From positions 1 through 7,936 of the forward strand of contig JABXGU010000246.1 in the NCBI GenBank assembly GCA_016550415.1: a DNA stretch of 7,936 bases. Reading direction: 5' to 3'. The notes beneath the pieces were generated by a model. That model was not told the DNA's origin. It saw only the letters and a list, made by a program, of their open reading frames with translations, and made no database searches. This DNA comes from an archaeon. GTDB taxonomy: Archaea; Asgardarchaeota; Hermodarchaeia; Hermodarchaeales; Hermodarchaeaceae. Of this stretch, positions 5,422-7,936 are shown piece by piece. Within the stretch, counting starts at the first letter, position 1, and every line of letters begins with the position of its first letter. A program made the translations under genes and the position numbers.

Positions 5422-7365
5422 CTAGTAATGCTCATAAATTTTGAAGAGCACAACGAGAACCAAGATTGTTAAGGCAATGAGACTTAGGGCAAGCAAACCA
5501 AGGATTGGGTCTATTGCAGGAATTGTGCCCTGTATAAGATATGCATAGGTGGCAGAGACTCTAAGGTTACCATAGACATCGGTTGTTTCAACCCGAAAGA
5601 GAATGGAATGAAACTGAAAAACTGCAAAAGCCCCAGGATAAGCGGGGATGACTGCCTTGTACTGGTTTCCAGATACATGCGTCATCACTATCGAAATATA
5701 GGAAATACCATCAAAGGAGTAATACAAGGTAACAGTGTCTACTGCGGTTCCATCTGTGACATATGCATAGACAGTAACTGCATCACTATCAGTAGGGAGT
5801 AGGGGGAGATATGTGATGTAAGCGATAAGGGGGGGAGTGTCAGCAACTGTGAAATTGTAAAGTGAGGAGTTAAGCCATGCATTCTGAGTATCATTAACAT
5901 ACACACGATAAAAGACTACAAATCTTTCAGGAAAAGCAGGAATCGCTGCAGAGTAATTGGCAGCCTTGACCCACTTTGGACCCTTCATAGTAATGTTCAG
6001 CCAATGAGTACCATTATAATAACTAAGAATTACAAAACTAATACCTGCATCATCGGTTACTTCAACTTCAATTTTCACCTTATCTTCATCAGTTGGTGGG
6101 TCTGGATCAATGAAACTCCTAGTCGAATTTGGCGGATCTCTATCGATAAGGAAAACTTCTGAGAAATCACTTGAGCTGTTAATGCCGGGACGCCAAGGAG
6201 TTGCTGGAACATGGAAAATTGCTGTCACATTATATGACTCGCCGATGACTATTTCGCCAGTTTCAATGTATTCACTGATGTTCAGATTATACTTGTACCA
6301 AAATTCACCAGTAATATTCCAGTTAAGGGATCCATTGATAACAGCGGTTCCCCCGACAAGGTAGATGGAGAAATTAGCAAGTGTAATATTATCATTGAAA
6401 AGATAGCCATGGATGGAATCCCACACCGAATCAACTGTAATATTTAGTAACTGAATATAGCGTCCGACATAGACGATAACTGGTGTGGCAATCTGAAGGT
6501 ACGGTCCTAAATAGACAAATGAATCATCTGAAAATGGCGAGTTACCATTATGATAGGGCCATGTCGCATTATATGTGCCACGGACCTGAATCTTGTATTC
6601 AACGCTGGTGTTCAATAATTTCGAAATATTCAGTTCATCTACGAACCAGTAGTGTCCTGTGAAATTGTAGATGAGTTGGTTAACAATCGTTATTTTTTCA
6701 GATTGATTTGCCTCATTTCGGAATACCAAGATATTTTCAGCAATGGAGGTTAGATTGCCCCAGATTGTACTTGTGATATACTCACAATAGATGTCGATCG
6801 TATCTGAAGTATCTGCTATATATGTAAAGGTCGGCGTTGCAATGTAGAGAAAATGATGGTATTCAAAGTAATCAAGACCTGTTGCATTGTTAATTCCTTT
6901 ATTAGTTGTAACATTCCAACCTGACGTAGTGTTGGCAAAAAAGCATTTGACATAGTAATCTGTAGATCCTGAATGGTTTAGTTGGGGGAGGAGACTATAG
7001 TTTAGGGCAACCCACATGGACCCATTATATTGTAAATCATCTTCAAACGCTATCGAATTGTTTGATTTGAATATGACGCTGAATGAATGATTTGTAAGGT
7101 CTCCAGTTTGGCATTTACCAAGATCTGTGGAGTTGACACGTTCAACGACGACATCTAGCAAAGAAGAGTTGCCAACTCCTGTAACAGGACTATAGGATCG
7201 GTACATGAGAATTGGGTCGGTGGCATTTGCATACGCTTGTGGCGGTGGCACAGAACCTGATGCAACAACTGGTGGCACTGCGGTAATATGATTGAAGAGC
7301 GGTTGGACCATTGAAAGTGCAATTAGAAGCAGGAGAAGAGATGAAGAGAGAATACGACCACGCAC
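5422..7365 (-). CDS. Heavily N-glycosylated, membrane-anchored surface protein with Ig-like repeats
   Basis: The 647-residue protein has an N-terminal signal peptide (RGR, then a leucine-rich core at about 8-20, with likely cleavage near 35-37). One C-terminal transmembrane segment (about 621-641) ends in FKIYEHY, so nearly all of it is outside the cell. Three related units of about 115 residues (about 64-172, 178-288, 295-408) carry IATP at 175-178 and 292-295 and shared TGHYW/TGEFW and LNIS motifs. Two units of another type follow (419-510 and 517-614), each with PTD-x-D, VTD, a YY pair and IPA-x-P-x-x-F. I count about 32 N-x-S/T sequons between residues 47 and 507 and none after. Cysteines are few (C85, C141, C194). 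The start is GTG, with GGTGA at 7372-7376 and a 6-nt spacer. An adhesin or cell-envelope component is likely; the exact role is unknown. Confidence 0.85.
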   Translation of the reverse strand: MRGRILSSSLLLLLIALSMVQPLFNHITAVPPVVASGSVPPPQAYANATDPILMYRSYSPVTGVGNSSLLDVVVERVNSTDLGKCQTGDLTNHSFSVIFKSNNSIAFEDDLQYNGSMWVALNYSLLPQLNHSGSTDYYVKCFFANTTSGWNVTTNKGINNATGLDYFEYHHFLYIATPTFTYIADTSDTIDIYCEYITSTIWGNLTSIAENILVFRNEANQSEKITIVNQLIYNFTGHYWFVDELNISKLLNTSVEYKIQVRGTYNATWPYHNGNSPFSDDSFVYLGPYLQIATPVIVYVGRYIQLLNITVDSVWDSIHGYLFNDNITLANFSIYLVGGTAVINGSLNWNITGEFWYKYNLNISEYIETGEIVIGESYNVTAIFHVPATPWRPGINSSSDFSEVFLIDRDPPNSTRSFIDPDPPTDEDKVKIEVEVTDDAGISFVILSYYNGTHWLNITMKGPKWVKAANYSAAIPAFPERFVVFYRVYVNDTQNAWLNSSLYNFTVADTPPLIAYITYLPLLPTDSDAVTVYAYVTDGTAVDTVTLYYSFDGISYISIVMTHVSGNQYKAVIPAYPGAFAVFQFHSILFRVETTDVYGNLRVSATYAYLIQGTIPAIDPILGLLALSLIALTILVLVVLFKIYEHY

Positions 7366-7413
7366 AGTCTGTCACCGTGTTTTTCAGGTTAGAGGGTCAC
7401 AGCTTGTGTGATT

Positions 7414-7423
7414 CCTAAAAAGG
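7414..7423 (-). promoter_or_regulatory. Candidate TATA element of the surface glycoprotein gene
   Basis: CCTTTTTAGG on the minus strand is centred about 53 nt before the GTG start, which would give a leader of about 25 nt. The sequence is nearly palindromic. A second AT-rich candidate, ATTATAAT at about 7462-7469, would give a longer leader. Neither has a convincing BRE, so the choice is open. Confidence 0.25.
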
Positions 7424-7512
7424 TTGCGGTAAGGGATACACTTCATCTAAAGGATATTTCGATTATAATTAGGACTAAATTAATTCCTCAAATAGAATCA
7501 CTAATACATTTC

Positions 7513-7519
7513 AAAAAAA
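7513..7519 (-). terminator. T7 tract after the FAD oxidoreductase gene
   Basis: Seven consecutive T residues on the minus strand lie about 23 nt past the TAA at 7544-7542, in AT-rich DNA. This is the usual form of an archaeal terminator. It implies that the surface-protein gene downstream has its own promoter in 7366-7512. Confidence 0.4.
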
Positions 7520-7541
7520 TTGCCAAATATTGAAGAAAGTG

Positions 7542-7936
7542 TTAGATGAGAACACGTTCAACTTCGACATTTCGATCAGTAAGTCCCAGTGCAGTAGTTG
7601 GGATTGTACGACCACCATAGAGTTCTGCTTCAGATTCATCGCGATAAAGGGCGTCTACCATGCGAGCGAGAGCATCTGCCTTCATAATACCAGAACCACT
7701 TGCACCATTGACGACTAGGACACCTGAGTGTTGATACACATAGGGTATAGCATCGAAAGAGTAGCAGTAGCTTCCAGCCCAGCTGTTTGTTGGTCTCACA
7801 TTTTGGAAAGCAGGCAGATACTTGGAAAGTACTGGATACATGCTTTGTTCATAATAAGCACGTTCAGCATTGTAGTCATCCTCTTCCATTGCATATTTGT
7901 AAGCACGCCCTACTTTATCAGCGCAACCAATCCAGA
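7542..7936 (-). CDS. FAD-dependent oxidoreductase, DAO family (C-terminal part only)
   Basis: The frame is open to the right edge of the window, so the gene starts outside. The visible 130 residues begin WIGCADKVGRAYKYA, and an internal ATG at 7889 is not the start. The pattern is that of the C-terminus of D-amino-acid/sarcosine-oxidase-like flavoproteins. A WAGSYCYSFDAIP segment matches the substrate-side strand seen in that family. It is followed by GVLVVNGASGSGIMKADALARM, split here as GVLVVNGASGSGI and the helix after it, where the glycine-rich loop (about 7686-7706) contacts the FAD. Such enzymes oxidise amines or hydroxy acids with FAD. The N-terminal dinucleotide-binding GxGxxG motif and the substrate pocket are not visible, so the substrate cannot be given. 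The last 20 residues after YGGR are a short tail without a motif. Confidence 0.8.
   Translation of the reverse strand, partial: WIGCADKVGRAYKYAMEEDDYNAERAYYEQSMYPVLSKYLPAFQNVRPTNSWAGSYCYSFDAIPYVYQHSGVLVVNGASGSGIMKADALARMVDALYRDESEAELYGGRTIPTTALGLTDRNVEVERVLI

Noticed and set aside
6110..6364. Plus-strand frame of 84 codons inside the surface glycoprotein
   Set aside because: Antisense of repeat units whose sequons and motifs establish the minus strand as coding.
7190..7375. Minus-strand 61-codon frame with ATG at 7375
   Set aside because: Out-of-frame overlap with the signal-peptide region of the surface protein, which has a correctly spaced GGTGA before its GTG.

Overview
The window most likely comes from an archaeon, and an Asgard archaeon (perhaps Thorarchaeia-like) is the best guess. 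The reasons are a single-chain fusion of a longin-like domain with an Arf-like small GTPase, a heavily N-glycosylated C-terminally anchored surface protein, GTG and TTG starts preceded by GGTGA or GAGG ribosome sites, and AT-rich archaeal-type intergenic DNA. The lineage is inferred from gene content and cannot be proven here.

Layout, left to right. A few codons of an upstream reading frame (1-45) precede a longin-GTPase gene (94-960, +). It converges, with 1 nt to spare, on a two-gene minus-strand unit: full-length PolX, a DNA polymerase X with a PHP nuclease domain (1374-3095), followed by a small zinc-ribbon protein (962-1303). A short divergent intergenic region separates polX from acylphosphatase (3245-3517, +). 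Next comes a flavoprotein with a compact four-cysteine cluster like that of iron-sulfur flavoproteins, extended by a zinc ribbon (3602-4477, +).

The right half is all on the minus strand. A partial FAD-dependent oxidoreductase runs off the right edge (7542-7936). It is followed by a large surface glycoprotein made of two kinds of tandem Ig-like repeats (5422-7365). Then comes a compact unit of small genes: a possible 40-residue ORF (5212-5334), a 113-residue unrecognised protein joined to it by a GTGA stop/start overlap (4874-5215), and a 54-residue E/K-rich protein (4618-4782). The start of this unit is packed with inverted repeats that could fold as a leader RNA.

Functionally the window is a mix: GTPase signalling or trafficking, DNA repair, small-molecule phosphate and redox chemistry, and cell surface. 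I see no rRNA, tRNA, CRISPR array or mobile element. No stretch longer than about 200 bases lacks a gene call. The most interesting items are the longin-GTPase fusion, the structured small-gene unit at 4618-5353, the flavoprotein-zinc-ribbon fusion and the repeat surface glycoprotein. I do not see a complete, clearly new multi-gene system.
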